A stretch of DNA of 41,725 nt from Dokdonia sp. (GCA_020628615.1 JAHDEV010000007.1:1-41725), one strand, 5' to 3'. Positions 16,212-25,345 are shown, counted from the stretch's first letter. The notes: generated by a model from the letters alone, not told the origin. Made by a program: numbers and translations.

Positions 16212-16790
16212 TCAATGCGTTATCGCCTCTGAGAGCGCTTCAATGCACTCTTCTCTTATAGTATAGAGTTCGTCTAGCGTGTATGGTAGGTGATCTCTTT
16301 TTATCCAGTCTGCAAGTACAGATTTGTGATAGTTCTTTTTATACTCACCTATCTGATCTGTATCTATTGTGGTTTGCATTAGTATTGCATCTTTCCACTT
16401 AAGGTTTTTAGACTGTGCAAATGTGTAATCATATACTTCATCATCATAGCATAAAAATGTATGAGCTTCTAGCATATATGGCAGGTTGTATTTATCAAGA
16501 GTCGCTCCCACACCTGGGGTGTTCTCTTCACTCATAGCATAAATAGCAAGTTCTAGTTGTAAGCCATAAATTGCGTGCTCATCTGTGAGCGTTTTTAAAG
16601 TGGCGTGTTTTGTACTGCAAGTTCCTTTTCCTTCTGTTATTATATTTCCAAATTCTAACGGATTTTCTACTCTACCATAAGGTAAATTATGCACTTTGCG
16701 TATCGCGTCATAAAATGTTTTAACTCCGTGTTCAATAAAAGTATCACTTACCGGGCTTCCCGGTACGATAAAAAAATTAGGTATAATCAT
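16212..16790 (-). CDS. Transglutaminase-like cysteine-triad protein in the hut operon
   Basis: 192 residues, no signal peptide. GKGTCSTKHATL (Cys58), EAHTFLCYDDEVYDYT (His110 and Asp121) have the order and spacing of the Cys-His-Asp triad of transglutaminase/papain-like folds. The text around Cys58 (followed by a helix and GLQLELAIYAM) also fits that core. I know of no standard role for such a protein in histidine degradation. It overlaps hutI by four bases (ATGA) and ends one base before hutG, so it is a firm part of the operon. Function unknown; the triad assignment is from pattern only. Confidence 0.65.
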   Translation of the reverse strand: MIIPNFFIVPGSPVSDTFIEHGVKTFYDAIRKVHNLPYGRVENPLEFGNIITEGKGTCSTKHATLKTLTDEHAIYGLQLELAIYAMSEENTPGVGATLDKYNLPYMLEAHTFLCYDDEVYDYTFAQSKNLKWKDAILMQTTIDTDQIGEYKKNYHKSVLADWIKRDHLPYTLDELYTIREECIEALSEAITH

Positions 16791-18016
16791 AAGACTTCTC
16801 CATTTACAATAACCTTATCAATCTGGTGTTGTCCAAAGTGATATGGAATTGCATTGTAAGAGGGTAGGGGTTTAGTAATTATTAAATTTGCTTTTTTTCC
16901 TTTTGTAATGCTGCCAGTTTCTTTTGCAACATCCATTGCAAATGCACCGTTTATAGTAGCTGCAACAATTGCCTCTGCAGGAGTCATTTTAAGATTGATG
17001 CACGCCTGTGAGACTATAAAATTCATAGAGCTGCTAGGTGATGAGCCTGGATTATAGTCTGTTGCCACAGCAAGAGATAGGCCTGCGTCTATAATCTTGC
17101 GTGCAGGTGTATATGGTATATTTAAGAAGAAAGAACAGCCTGGCAAGGCTACCGGTATCGTATTTGATGTTTTTAATGCATCTATATCTTTTTCGGTAAG
17201 TTCTTCTAGATGATCTACAGTGAGTGCTTCAAGCTCTATAGCCTTCTGTATACCACCTATGCTTGTAAACTGGTTTACGTGTAGCTTAGGTTTTAAGCCG
17301 TGCGCCTTTCCTGCGTTGACAATGGTATCCATTTCTGCCACCGTAAAATATCCTGTCTCACAAAAGATGTCTATAAAATCTACTAATGCATCTTTTGTAA
17401 ATGCTGGTATCATATCATTTACAATCTCATCTATATAAGTAGCTCTATTTTCTTTATGTCGTTCTGGTATAGCGTGTGCGGCTAGAAGCGTTGCTTTTAC
17501 TGGTATATCTACGGCAGTACGAAGTCTTTTAATAACGCGCAGCATCTTAAGTTCTGACGCTACTGTAAGACCATAACCTGTTTTAATCTCTATAGCTCCC
17601 GTACCAGTTTGTATACATTGTGATAAGCGATCTAATGCATCTTCATAAAGTTCATCTTCGCTCATAGCCTGTAACTTACGAGCGCTGTTCAAAATTCCAC
17701 CACCTTTGGTAGCAATCTCTTGGTAACTCAAGCCTTTTATGCGGTCTACAAACTCATCTTCACGAGTAGCTGCAAATACTAAGTGCGTGTGCGAGTCACA
17801 CCACATAGGTAAGACTATTTGACCAGTTGCATCTATAACTTCATCTACAGCGATGGGATGTAAATCATCCATACTGCCATACTCATAAATGCGATCTTCA
17901 TCTATTACGAGATACGCATTTTCAATATATGGCATAGCACCCATCTCCTTACCACAAAGAGGTTTATCATATTCTCCGGTTACTAAAAGCTGATATATGT
18001 TAGTAATCAATTTCAT
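16787..18016 (-). CDS. hutI: Imidazolonepropionase
   Basis: 409 residues, the usual family length. Amidohydrolase fold with the metal motif DSHTHLVF (His76, His78) and the HutI signatures KGGGILNSARK, HAIPERH, KLHVNQF and ATDYNPGSSPSSSM. It opens the ring of 4-imidazolone-5-propionate to N-formimidoylglutamate in the cytoplasm. It is the first gene of the leftward five-gene cluster. hutH and hutU are not in the window, so the pathway is split across loci. Confidence 0.95.
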   Translation of the reverse strand: MKLITNIYQLLVTGEYDKPLCGKEMGAMPYIENAYLVIDEDRIYEYGSMDDLHPIAVDEVIDATGQIVLPMWCDSHTHLVFAATREDEFVDRIKGLSYQEIATKGGGILNSARKLQAMSEDELYEDALDRLSQCIQTGTGAIEIKTGYGLTVASELKMLRVIKRLRTAVDIPVKATLLAAHAIPERHKENRATYIDEIVNDMIPAFTKDALVDFIDIFCETGYFTVAEMDTIVNAGKAHGLKPKLHVNQFTSIGGIQKAIELEALTVDHLEELTEKDIDALKTSNTIPVALPGCSFFLNIPYTPARKIIDAGLSLAVATDYNPGSSPSSSMNFIVSQACINLKMTPAEAIVAATINGAFAMDVAKETGSITKGKKANLIITKPLPSYNAIPYHFGQHQIDKVIVNGEVL

Positions 18017-18182
18017 CCTTTTAAAGGTAGCAACTTTATACGACTATTGCATTAACATTTTTAAGAGAATGTATAAAACTGTGCTAAGCCATTGGCCCAG
18101 AGTGCACTATTTTATTATTTAATAATGAGAGACGTGCTCTAGGTGTTTTTTGTATTTTTAGAACATTATAAAAAGTAAAGTT

Positions 18183-19358
18183 ATGTCAAAGTCAAACCAG
18201 GGTCTCAATACCATTTGTACGCACACGGGAGAAGTAAAAGACGAGCAGTTTCAAGGGGCTGTATCTCCCATCTATATGTCATCTTCATATGCCTTTATGG
18301 ATGTAGATGTAAAGCGCTACCCACGTTATTTTAATACACCTAACCAAGAAGGACTGAGCAAGAAAATTGCAGCTTTAGAAAAAACGGAAGCTGGGATGAT
18401 TTTTGGCAGTGGTATGGCCGCAGTGAGCACAACCTTACTTGCCTTTTTGAGAAGTGGCGATCACATTGTATTACAAGAAACTTTATACGGAGGGACCTAT
18501 AATCTTGTGGTAGAGGAGTTTGAAAAGTACGGTATAGATTATACGTTTACAGAAGATCTTAGTGAGGCCGCTTTCGCGAAAGCGATAACCCCACAAACCA
18601 AAGTTATCTACATAGAGACACCGTCTAACCCGCTTATGAAAGTAACAGATATGGAAATGGTCTCTGCACTAGCCAAAAAGCACGGCATTGTAACGATGAT
18701 AGATAACACCTTTGCATCACCTGTAAATCAAAATCCAAAAGATTTTGGGATAGATATAATGATACACTCGGCTACAAAATATATGGGTGGTCATAGCGAT
18801 ATCTGTGCAGGAGCCGTTGCAGCAAGTCAAGAGCATATAGACCGTATCTGGAACCTAGGTAAAAATCTAGGAGGAAGTTTAAGTGATCTTATGGTCTGGA
18901 TGCTTGAGCGTAGTATCAAGACAATGGCGCTGCGCGTAAAAGCTCAGAATAGAAATGCAAAGAAACTTGCTAAATGGCTCGATAAAAAGGAGGAAATAGA
19001 TAAGGTGTATTATCCAGGTCTCAAGTCGCATCCTGACTATGCTCTTGCAAAAAAGCAAATGAGCGGTTTTGGCGGTATGATGTCCTTCGAGTTAGCACCA
19101 CACATTGATGCAGAGGAGTTTCAAAAAGCGCTTAAACTCATAAAACCTTCTATGAGTCTTGCAGGTGTAGAGAGTACAATGCTTTGCCCAGCCCAAACCT
19201 CTCACTTTTTACTAGGAGAAGAAGAGCGTGCAAAACAAGGTATTGCAGATGGCTTGATACGCTTTTCTGTAGGTATAGAAGAGAAAAAAGATCTTATGGC
19301 AGATATTGACCAAGCGCTTGAAGTTGTACTTAAAAAAGCAACAATAGTAGCAGACTAG
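18183..19358 (+). CDS. Cys/Met-metabolism PLP enzyme (cystathionine gamma-synthase / methionine gamma-lyase family)
   Basis: 391 residues, typical length. The PLP lysine is Lys199 in HSATKYMGGH, with Asp174 in MIDNTFASP contacting the pyridine ring. FGSGMAA and ETPSNPLMKV are also family motifs. The family covers cystathionine gamma-synthase, cystathionine gamma-lyase, methionine gamma-lyase and O-acetylhomoserine sulfhydrylase, and I cannot separate these from the sequence alone. The neighbour bshB1 belongs to cysteine-linked bacillithiol synthesis, which would suit a role in cysteine supply. A palindrome copy gives AFAKA (residues 130-134) just before ITPQTKVIYIETP. Confidence 0.9.
   Translation: MSKSNQGLNTICTHTGEVKDEQFQGAVSPIYMSSSYAFMDVDVKRYPRYFNTPNQEGLSKKIAALEKTEAGMIFGSGMAAVSTTLLAFLRSGDHIVLQETLYGGTYNLVVEEFEKYGIDYTFTEDLSEAAFAKAITPQTKVIYIETPSNPLMKVTDMEMVSALAKKHGIVTMIDNTFASPVNQNPKDFGIDIMIHSATKYMGGHSDICAGAVAASQEHIDRIWNLGKNLGGSLSDLMVWMLERSIKTMALRVKAQNRNAKKLAKWLDKKEEIDKVYYPGLKSHPDYALAKKQMSGFGGMMSFELAPHIDAEEFQKALKLIKPSMSLAGVESTMLCPAQTSHFLLGEEERAKQGIADGLIRFSVGIEEKKDLMADIDQALEVVLKKATIVAD
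18569..18584. repeat. 16-bp palindrome, copy 7 (in PLP enzyme gene)
   Basis: Perfect copy, read as A-AFAKA-I in the loop or helix between two strands of the PLP domain. Confidence 0.97.
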
Positions 19359-19407
19359 AATTGTACGACTTATAAAATGTCATTACGGCATTACAACAAT
19401 ATATTTT

Positions 19408-20124
19408 ATGAAATTAGACATACTAGCTATAGGAGCACATCCAGACGACGTAGAGTTGGGCTGTGGAGCAACGATAGCAAAGGAAATAGCAAACGGAAAG
19501 AAAGTAGGTATTCTTGATCTTACAAGGGGAGAGTTAGGGACAAGAGGATCTGCAGAGATACGTGATGTAGAGGCAGCAAATGCGGCAAAGATATTAGGCG
19601 TGAGCGTACGAGAAAATATCGCACTTGCAGATGGATTCTTTGTAAATGATAGAGAGAGCCAGCTCAAGATCATAGAAATCATACGTAAATATCAACCAGA
19701 AATGGTACTCTGTAATGCTATTACAGATAGGCATATAGATCACGGTAAAGGGAGTAAACTAGCCAGTGATGCTTGTTTTTTAAGCGGTCTTAAAAAAATA
19801 GAAACTATAGCAGATGGAAAGCCTCAAGAAAAATGGCGTCCCAAAACTGTGTATCACTATATACAATGGCAAAATATAGAACCAGATGTGGTAGTAGATG
19901 TTACAGGCTTTATAGAGAGAAAATGTGAGGCTGTATTTGCTTACACATCGCAGTTTCACGATCCAAATAATAAGGAAGGTGACACGCCTATATCTAGTAA
20001 GACTTTTAAAGATAGCATAAACTATAGAGCAAGAGACCTAGGTAGACTTATAGGTACAGAGTATGGTGAAGGATTTACTGTAGAGAGATATGCAGCTGTA
20101 GGTAGTCTATTTGACTTAATATAA
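19408..20124 (+). CDS. bshB1: Bacillithiol biosynthesis deacetylase BshB1
   Basis: 238 residues. LmbE/PIG-L-type zinc deacetylase: GAHPDDVELGCG (His11, Asp13, Asp14) and TDRHIDHGKGS supply the zinc ligands and catalytic base. GELGTRGSAEIRDVEAANAA and SQFHDP are typical of BshB1. It removes the acetyl group from N-acetylglucosaminyl-malate, the second step in bacillithiol synthesis. It follows the PLP enzyme by 49 bases and may be cotranscribed. A strong terminator lies just after it. Confidence 0.93.
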   Translation: MKLDILAIGAHPDDVELGCGATIAKEIANGKKVGILDLTRGELGTRGSAEIRDVEAANAAKILGVSVRENIALADGFFVNDRESQLKIIEIIRKYQPEMVLCNAITDRHIDHGKGSKLASDACFLSGLKKIETIADGKPQEKWRPKTVYHYIQWQNIEPDVVVDVTGFIERKCEAVFAYTSQFHDPNNKEGDTPISSKTFKDSINYRARDLGRLIGTEYGEGFTVERYAAVGSLFDLI

Positions 20125-20156
20125 GAGCTCACAACACACTAAAGCATATAAAAACA

Positions 20157-20188
20157 AAAAAGCTATCCATAAGGATAGCTTTTTTTTA
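20157..20188. terminator. Bidirectional terminator between bshB1 and tRNA-His
   Basis: AGCTATCC-ATAA-GGATAGCT with an A-run on the left and eight Ts on the right. It serves bshB1 rightward and the tRNA leftward. Confidence 0.9.
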
Positions 20189-20190
20189 AG

Positions 20191-20265
20191 GGTGGAAGAC
20201 CGGTTTCGAACCGGCGACCTCTGGTACCACAAACCAGCGCTCTAACCAGCTGAGCTACAACCACC
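20191..20265 (-). tRNA. tRNA-His (GTG anticodon)
   Basis: The reverse strand folds as a full cloverleaf. The D arm is GCTC...GAGC, the anticodon stem CTGGT/ACCAG holds loop TTGTGGT (anticodon GTG), and the T arm is GCCGG-TTCGAAA-CCGGT. The extra 5' G (position -1) opposite C73 is the identity mark of tRNA-His. The CCA end is not encoded. The acceptor stem as drawn has two adjacent U-U oppositions (5-68, 6-67). Confidence 0.95.
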
Positions 20266-20281
20266 ATTTTAATTGCGAGTG

Positions 20282-20311
20282 CAAAGATAATTAATATTAA
20301 TAGATGTACAA
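20282..20311 (-). promoter_or_regulatory. Promoter of tRNA-His
   Basis: Reverse-strand -33 TTG (20311-20309), a 19-base spacer, then TATCTTTG (20289-20282). Both boxes and the spacing match the Bacteroidetes housekeeping promoter; one of the two cleanest in the window. Confidence 0.8.
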
Positions 20312-20320
20312 CCTTTTATC

Positions 20321-20357
20321 AAAAAAAATGGAGCATTTTTTTGCTCCATTTTTTATA
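20321..20357. terminator. Terminator of the M28 peptidase gene
   Basis: AATGGAGCA pairs with TGCTCCATT around a T loop, with an A-run before and a T-run after. It faces both directions and lies 26 bases past the stop of the leftward M28 gene. Confidence 0.8.
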
Positions 20358-20382
20358 ATTCTGATAATGAGTTGTTTCTGTT

Positions 20383-21453
20383 TTACTCTTTTTCGGCTTT
20401 ATCTACTACCGGTTTGTCTTTTCTGTTTGCTAGTTCCCAAGCGGTTGCAAAAACTAACTTTGTGCGTTTCTCAAGAAGTGGGTAATTAATCTTGTCTGGA
20501 GTATCACTTATTCTATGGTAATCTTCGTGTGTTCCATTAAAGTAGAAGATTACTGGCACATTGTGTTTTGCAAAGTTGTAGTGGTCTGAGCGGTAGTAAA
20601 ACCTGTTAGGCTCATTTTCTACATTATAACGGTAGTCTAGGTTGATGTCAAAATACTTTGCATTTACTGCAGATGAGATATTATGTAAATCTGTACTAAG
20701 CTTATCAGAGCCTATGAGGTATACATAGTTGTTATCTTCTTTGTGCGCATCATCATTACGACCTATCATATCAATGTTAAGATCTGCAATGGTATTTGCA
20801 AGAGGGTATACTGGATTTTCTGAATAATATCTTGATCCATAAAGACCTTTTTCTTCACCTGTAACGTGTAAAAATAGGATAGAGCGTTTAGGTCCCTTAC
20901 CATCTTTAACAGCTTGTTTAAAAGCCTCTGCAATCTCAAGTAAAGCTACTGTTCCAGAGCCATCATCATCTGCACCGTTATACACATTTCCTTTTGCGTC
21001 CATACCTACGTGATCTAGGTGTGCAGAGAGTACAAGAACCTCTTCTGGCTTTTCTGACCCTTTTATAAAAGCAAGAACATTTTCAGAATCATTAAGTCCG
21101 CTTCCTTTTCTGAAAAAAGTATTTGGTACAATTTGATAGTAGTCACCATTATTACCTGGTTGTACGTCTAGCTCTTTGTAATAGTTTACAAGGTATGCTG
21201 CAGCCTTTTTTTGACCTGGGTCTCCTGTGTTACGCCCTTCAAATTCATCACTGGCATACACGTAGAGCATTTCTTTGAGTTCTCCCTCGGTGATTGTATT
21301 TGTGTACTTACGTACGTCTGTCTCGTCACTTTCTAAAGCGGTAACATCTATTATTACAGGGTCTGCTGCTTGAGTAGGAGCAACTGCTTTTTTTGATTCA
21401 TTACAAGATAGTGCTACAAGGCTTAAACCTAAAAGCGCAATATATTTTTTCAT
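20383..21453 (-). CDS. M28-family zinc aminopeptidase lipoprotein
   Basis: 356 residues. Lipoprotein signal with lipobox A-L-S-C (Cys17). The M28 metal motifs are clear: SAHLDHVG (His145, Asp147), NGADDDGSG (bridging Asp at about 163), TGEEKGLYGS (Glu200/Glu201) and YRSDHYNF near the end. It should be a two-zinc exopeptidase held at the membrane, releasing amino acids from peptides. It is monocistronic, with a terminator after it. Confidence 0.92.
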   Translation of the reverse strand: MKKYIALLGLSLVALSCNESKKAVAPTQAADPVIIDVTALESDETDVRKYTNTITEGELKEMLYVYASDEFEGRNTGDPGQKKAAAYLVNYYKELDVQPGNNGDYYQIVPNTFFRKGSGLNDSENVLAFIKGSEKPEEVLVLSAHLDHVGMDAKGNVYNGADDDGSGTVALLEIAEAFKQAVKDGKGPKRSILFLHVTGEEKGLYGSRYYSENPVYPLANTIADLNIDMIGRNDDAHKEDNNYVYLIGSDKLSTDLHNISSAVNAKYFDINLDYRYNVENEPNRFYYRSDHYNFAKHNVPVIFYFNGTHEDYHRISDTPDKINYPLLEKRTKLVFATAWELANRKDKPVVDKAEKE

Positions 21454-21530
21454 TCAAATTTATTTTAAGATTGCTAAAAGTACAGAATTCAACCGAATAA
21501 AATAGGAGAGTGCTGTAATGGGTGTTAGTA

Positions 21531-21546
21531 CGCTTTCGCGAAAGCG
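21531..21546. repeat. 16-bp palindrome, copy 8 (intergenic)
   Basis: Perfect copy, extended to the 20-bp TACGC...GCGTA form. It lies between the dnaN terminator and the M28 gene. On the minus strand it is preceded by TTTCTTTA. Confidence 0.97.
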
Positions 21547-21560
21547 TAAAGAAACTACAT

Positions 21561-21590
21561 AAAAAATGCCACCCTAGTTAAGAGTGGCAT
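21561..21590 (-). terminator. Terminator of dnaN
   Basis: On the reverse strand a perfect 7-bp stem ATGCCAC/GTGGCAT with an 11-base loop is followed by six Ts. It lies 31 bases past the dnaN stop. Confidence 0.75.
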
Positions 21591-21621
21591 TAAGGTATTA
21601 CTTTATGAGATGTAAAATCTC

Positions 21622-22740
21622 TTAGTTATTAAGCATTACTGGCATTACAAGCATTGTTACTTGCTCACCTTCATCAAGACCATCTACTGGAGTTAAGATA
21701 CCTGCTCTATTAGGAAGTGACATCTCTAGAGAGACATCATTTGCATTCATATTATTAAGCATCTCTGTTAAGAATCTTGAGTTAAAACCTATTTGCATAT
21801 CATCACCTTGATAATCACAAGTAAGTCTCTCTTCTGCCTTGTTGCTGTAGTCTATATCTTCGGCAGAGATGTTAAGTTCTGCTCCAGCAATTTTAAGACG
21901 TATCTGGTGTGTAGTTTTATTTGAGAAAATAGATACACGACGCACAGAGTTTAAAAACTGGTTGCGGTCTATAGTAAGTCTATTTGGGTTCTCCTTAGGT
22001 ATTACAGCCTCATAGTTAGGGTATTTACCATCTATAAGTCTACATACAAGCTCTACATTATCAAAAGTAAATTTTGCATTACTCTCATTATACTCTACAG
22101 AGATCTCATCGTCAGACGTTGCGAGAATACCTTTAAGTAAATTAAGTGGCTTTTTAGGCATAATAAACTCTGCTGCTTGTGATGCTACAACATCTGTACG
22201 TCCATACTTTACAAGCTTGTGGGCATCTGTGGCTACAAAGGTTAAACCATCTGTTGCAAACTGAAAGAAAACGCCGCTCATCACTGGGCGTAAATCATCA
22301 TTACCTGTTGCAAATATGGTGTTGCTTATTGCTGTAGACAGTACACTACCTGGTATTTTTACCACACTAGGATCTTCTAGTGATACGGCATTAGGAAACT
22401 CTGCACCATCTGCATATGCTAGTGCATATTTACCGTGGTTTGAACTTATCTCTACAGTGTTATTTTCGTGCTGAGTAAAAGTTAGGGGTTGCTCAGGAAA
22501 TGTTTTAAGCGTGTCTAGTAGTAAACGTGCTGGTAAGGCAATGGCTCCATTGTCACTAGACTCTACATCGAGTTTTGAAGTCATTGTAGTTTCTAAATCT
22601 GATGCAGAAACGGTAAGAGCATTACCGTCAAGCTCAAAAAGAAAGTTATCTAGTATAGGTAACGTGTTGCTATTATTAATCACCCCTCCCAGAACTTGTA
22701 GTTGTTTGAGTAGGTAAGAGCTAGAGACTATAAATTTCAT
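21622..22740 (-). CDS. dnaN: DNA polymerase III beta subunit (sliding clamp)
   Basis: 372 residues, the normal length, with three repeated clamp domains. Recognisable pieces are MKFIVSSSYLLKQLQVLGGVI at the start, LPARLLLDTLKTFP, FVATDAHKLVKYGR and the C-terminal LVMPVMLNN. The dimeric ring holds replicative polymerase on DNA. It lies away from any dnaA gene, as is common in this phylum. It has its own promoter and terminator, so it is probably monocistronic. Confidence 0.97.
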   Translation of the reverse strand: MKFIVSSSYLLKQLQVLGGVINNSNTLPILDNFLFELDGNALTVSASDLETTMTSKLDVESSDNGAIALPARLLLDTLKTFPEQPLTFTQHENNTVEISSNHGKYALAYADGAEFPNAVSLEDPSVVKIPGSVLSTAISNTIFATGNDDLRPVMSGVFFQFATDGLTFVATDAHKLVKYGRTDVVASQAAEFIMPKKPLNLLKGILATSDDEISVEYNESNAKFTFDNVELVCRLIDGKYPNYEAVIPKENPNRLTIDRNQFLNSVRRVSIFSNKTTHQIRLKIAGAELNISAEDIDYSNKAEERLTCDYQGDDMQIGFNSRFLTEMLNNMNANDVSLEMSLPNRAGILTPVDGLDEGEQVTMLVMPVMLNN

Positions 22741-22812
22741 AGTATTATTAGGTTTTGCTATGCAAGAAAATTGAATATAAAGTGATGCAATAAATTACCT
22801 GCACACTACTTA

Positions 22813-22824
22813 CAAATATATTTG
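22813..22824. promoter_or_regulatory. Putative dnaN promoter -7 element (self-complementary)
   Basis: CAAATATATTTG carries TATATTTG on both strands. The leftward copy (22820-22813) would give dnaN a leader of about 70 bases. The rightward copy has no gene to serve. Confidence 0.45.
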
Positions 22825-22859
22825 AAATGCGACGGCTTTAGAAATTAACTTATCAACAT

Positions 22860-25289
22860 CTAGCGGGCGTAACGACGCTTTCTTATTGCCGTATATATGA
22901 TGCCAAAAATAAGTAGTATCACAAGCGGAAGCCCAATGGTCAAGACTTGCCACGTGGTGATCTCTTTTGAAACCTTCTGGGTGTCTATAAATGGGAGGGC
23001 AATTTCTTTACTTCTTATGTTAATAAGACCATTATCATCGAGCAGGTAATTAACCGTGTTAAGCAAAAACTCTTTGTTGCCATAGCTGGTTCTCGTGTAA
23101 TAGTCAAAGCCTAATTCTAGTGGTTGCCCGCGGCTATCTAGTTCGTTTGCTATAATGTCACCGTCTGAGATGAGTATAAGTTTTGAGGGGTTTGTTGCGC
23201 TTTCGCGAAAGCGTTCTTTATCACTTCCATCTGGCAACACACGATTTGTAAATGCCGAAGAAAATGCACCTTCTACTAGCACTGCTAAAGGCTGTTGTCC
23301 GGCTTGAAAATCTGCCTCCTGAGGTTCTATATCTACTTGTGCAAGTGCAATTTCTCTTGGAGTTGCTTCTACCTTTGTATAGATGCTAGATTGTAATAAT
23401 ACTGTTTTTGAGAGTTCATTACTAGACTCAAGAAGTTCTATAGGGTTTGCGTAGTTAAAGCGCACCGGTTTTTCAATATTAGTATTTATAGGGTGGGTGT
23501 TAAGGCTAGGTACCTGTGGTCTGTATAACCACGGTAGTTGTATGTACTGCGACTCACTTCCTTCTCCAGATGCTACACTTAGCGGGGAAGAGTAGAGGTC
23601 TACCACTAGTGAGGGATTAATGCGTACACCATACTTAAAGAGTTGATCGTCCAGATTGAGATCTCTAGGAAATGCAACTGTTTTACCTGCATCATTACGC
23701 AGACTGTCATCTTCTATTGCCACAGCATCGAGCATCCAGAGGCTATTGCCGCCGTTTATAATATATTGATCTATCACATATTTTTGTTGCTCTGTAAATG
23801 CCTTAGTAGGTTTTGCGATAACTACGAGGTCAAAGGTGTTTTGTAAGGCTTTGAGTGCTTTTTCTGGGTCTTGGTTTGCCACCTCCATTGGGAAAGGTGC
23901 AATATTATAAGTATCACCCAGCTTACGGAACATATCTGCAATTTTTGCATCTGGTAACTCACCATTATCTCGTAGTACTGCTATGCGCTTAGTCTTTGCA
24001 TTTAAAGAGATGTTAAGCCCCTCTGCAAAGGCATATTCAAGATTTTGAATAGACGCATAAACTAGTTGTTCTGGTGACGATCCTACCACATTTTTTACCA
24101 AAGAAACAGGAACGGCTTTACCATTAAAATTAATAGTAGCCCACGGGAAAATAGTTTGGGTAGTCTCTTTACCATCTTGTTTTACTTTGAGCGGGATAGT
24201 GGTCATTCCAAACTCGTTAAACTGTCCTGCTACTTGAGCGGTTGTTTCTCCTGGCTCTACAGGGTTTGAAAACTCAAAGTAAATATTAGGATTGTGAGCC
24301 TGCATTTCTTCAAGTAGGTAGCGCGTCTCGTTCTGAAGCTTTTTAAATTCTGCAGGAAAGTCTCCTTCAAGAAAAACATCTATGATAAGTGGACTATTAA
24401 TTTGATCTAATAATTCCTTTGTAGGCGGGCTTATGGTATACCTATTATCTTGAGTTAAGTCATAACGTTTATGTGCAAGTGAACCTGCATAATTTATAAA
24501 TAGTACCCCTATAAACAAGAGCATCGGTTGCGCTATGTTAGAGATTTTTTTCACGTAAGTGTACTGGTTTTTTTGCAATCTCCATATCGTGAGTATGATA
24601 AAAAATGCAGTTACACTTATAAAATAGATTAGGTCTCTCGTGTCTATGACTCCTCTACTTATACTTTCATAATGTGATTTAATACTTAAGCTTGATAAAA
24701 AGGTTGTAGTACCCTCTAGGCTACTGTAGGCTGCGATACCTTCAATTCCAAAATAGAGAAAAAAGCAAAGCGCTACTGATGCAATAAAGGCAACAATTTG
24801 ATTACTAGTACAGGCAGATATAAATATTCCTAATGCCGTATAAATACTGGCAAGTAGTATAAGTCCAGCATATGACCCTATGGTTACACCTACGTCCAGA
24901 TTACCTACGGGATTACCTAGCATATATATAGCGAGCACATACATTAACGTAGGTATAATAGCAATAAGTATGAGGCTGTAAGCACCTAGATATTTACCTA
25001 GCGTAAGTTGTAATGTAGTAATGGGTTTTGTGAGTAATAATTCTAAGGTTCCTGTTTTTTTTTCTTCACTAAAACTGCGCATTGTTACCGCAGGAATAAG
25101 GAAAGTAAACATCCACGGGGCAATAAGAAAAAATGGAGCAAGGTCTGCAAAGCCTGAGTTAGGAATATTAAATTCTCCTTCAAAAACCCATAAAAATAAT
25201 CCTGTGACCACTAGAAACAACCCTACGACTAAGTAGCCTATAGGTGATGAGAAAAATGTGGTGATTTCCTTTTTTAATATTGCGTACAA
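22860..25289 (-). CDS. gldFG: GldF-GldG fusion, gliding-motility ABC transporter permease plus auxiliary protein
   Basis: 809 residues in one uninterrupted frame. Residues 1 to about 240 are GldF: an ABC-2 type permease with FFSSPIGYLVVGLFL, FSEEKKTGTLELLLTKPI and six hydrophobic segments. From about 245 it continues as GldG: a membrane anchor, then YDLTQDNRYTISPPT, a long extracytoplasmic ABC-auxiliary domain, and a final membrane segment (about 783-803). In Flavobacterium johnsoniae gldF and gldG are separate genes whose products work with the ATPase GldA in gliding. No gldA is nearby. The start is TTG at 25289; MYAILKKEI aligns with the usual GldF N-terminus, and no in-frame ATG precedes it. 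A palindrome copy is read RFRES near residues 693-697. Confidence 0.88.
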   Translation of the reverse strand: MYAILKKEITTFFSSPIGYLVVGLFLVVTGLFLWVFEGEFNIPNSGFADLAPFFLIAPWMFTFLIPAVTMRSFSEEKKTGTLELLLTKPITTLQLTLGKYLGAYSLILIAIIPTLMYVLAIYMLGNPVGNLDVGVTIGSYAGLILLASIYTALGIFISACTSNQIVAFIASVALCFFLYFGIEGIAAYSSLEGTTTFLSSLSIKSHYESISRGVIDTRDLIYFISVTAFFIILTIWRLQKNQYTYVKKISNIAQPMLLFIGVLFINYAGSLAHKRYDLTQDNRYTISPPTKELLDQINSPLIIDVFLEGDFPAEFKKLQNETRYLLEEMQAHNPNIYFEFSNPVEPGETTAQVAGQFNEFGMTTIPLKVKQDGKETTQTIFPWATINFNGKAVPVSLVKNVVGSSPEQLVYASIQNLEYAFAEGLNISLNAKTKRIAVLRDNGELPDAKIADMFRKLGDTYNIAPFPMEVANQDPEKALKALQNTFDLVVIAKPTKAFTEQQKYVIDQYIINGGNSLWMLDAVAIEDDSLRNDAGKTVAFPRDLNLDDQLFKYGVRINPSLVVDLYSSPLSVASGEGSESQYIQLPWLYRPQVPSLNTHPINTNIEKPVRFNYANPIELLESSNELSKTVLLQSSIYTKVEATPREIALAQVDIEPQEADFQAGQQPLAVLVEGAFSSAFTNRVLPDGSDKERFRESATNPSKLILISDGDIIANELDSRGQPLELGFDYYTRTSYGNKEFLLNTVNYLLDDNGLINIRSKEIALPFIDTQKVSKEITTWQVLTIGLPLVILLIFGIIYTAIRKRRYAR
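23198..23213. repeat. 16-bp palindrome, copy 9 (in gldFG)
   Basis: Perfect copy, read as E-RFRES-A in the periplasmic GldG part. Confidence 0.97.
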
Positions 25290-25345
25290 TGGGTTACTTT
25301 TTTTGAGTAAAACTACAGTAGATTTTTTAATTTTTGAAATACATT

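Noticed and set aside
13963-18016. A complete histidine-utilisation operon
   Set aside because: Only hutI and hutG are recognisable; no histidase (hutH) or urocanase (hutU) is present in the window.
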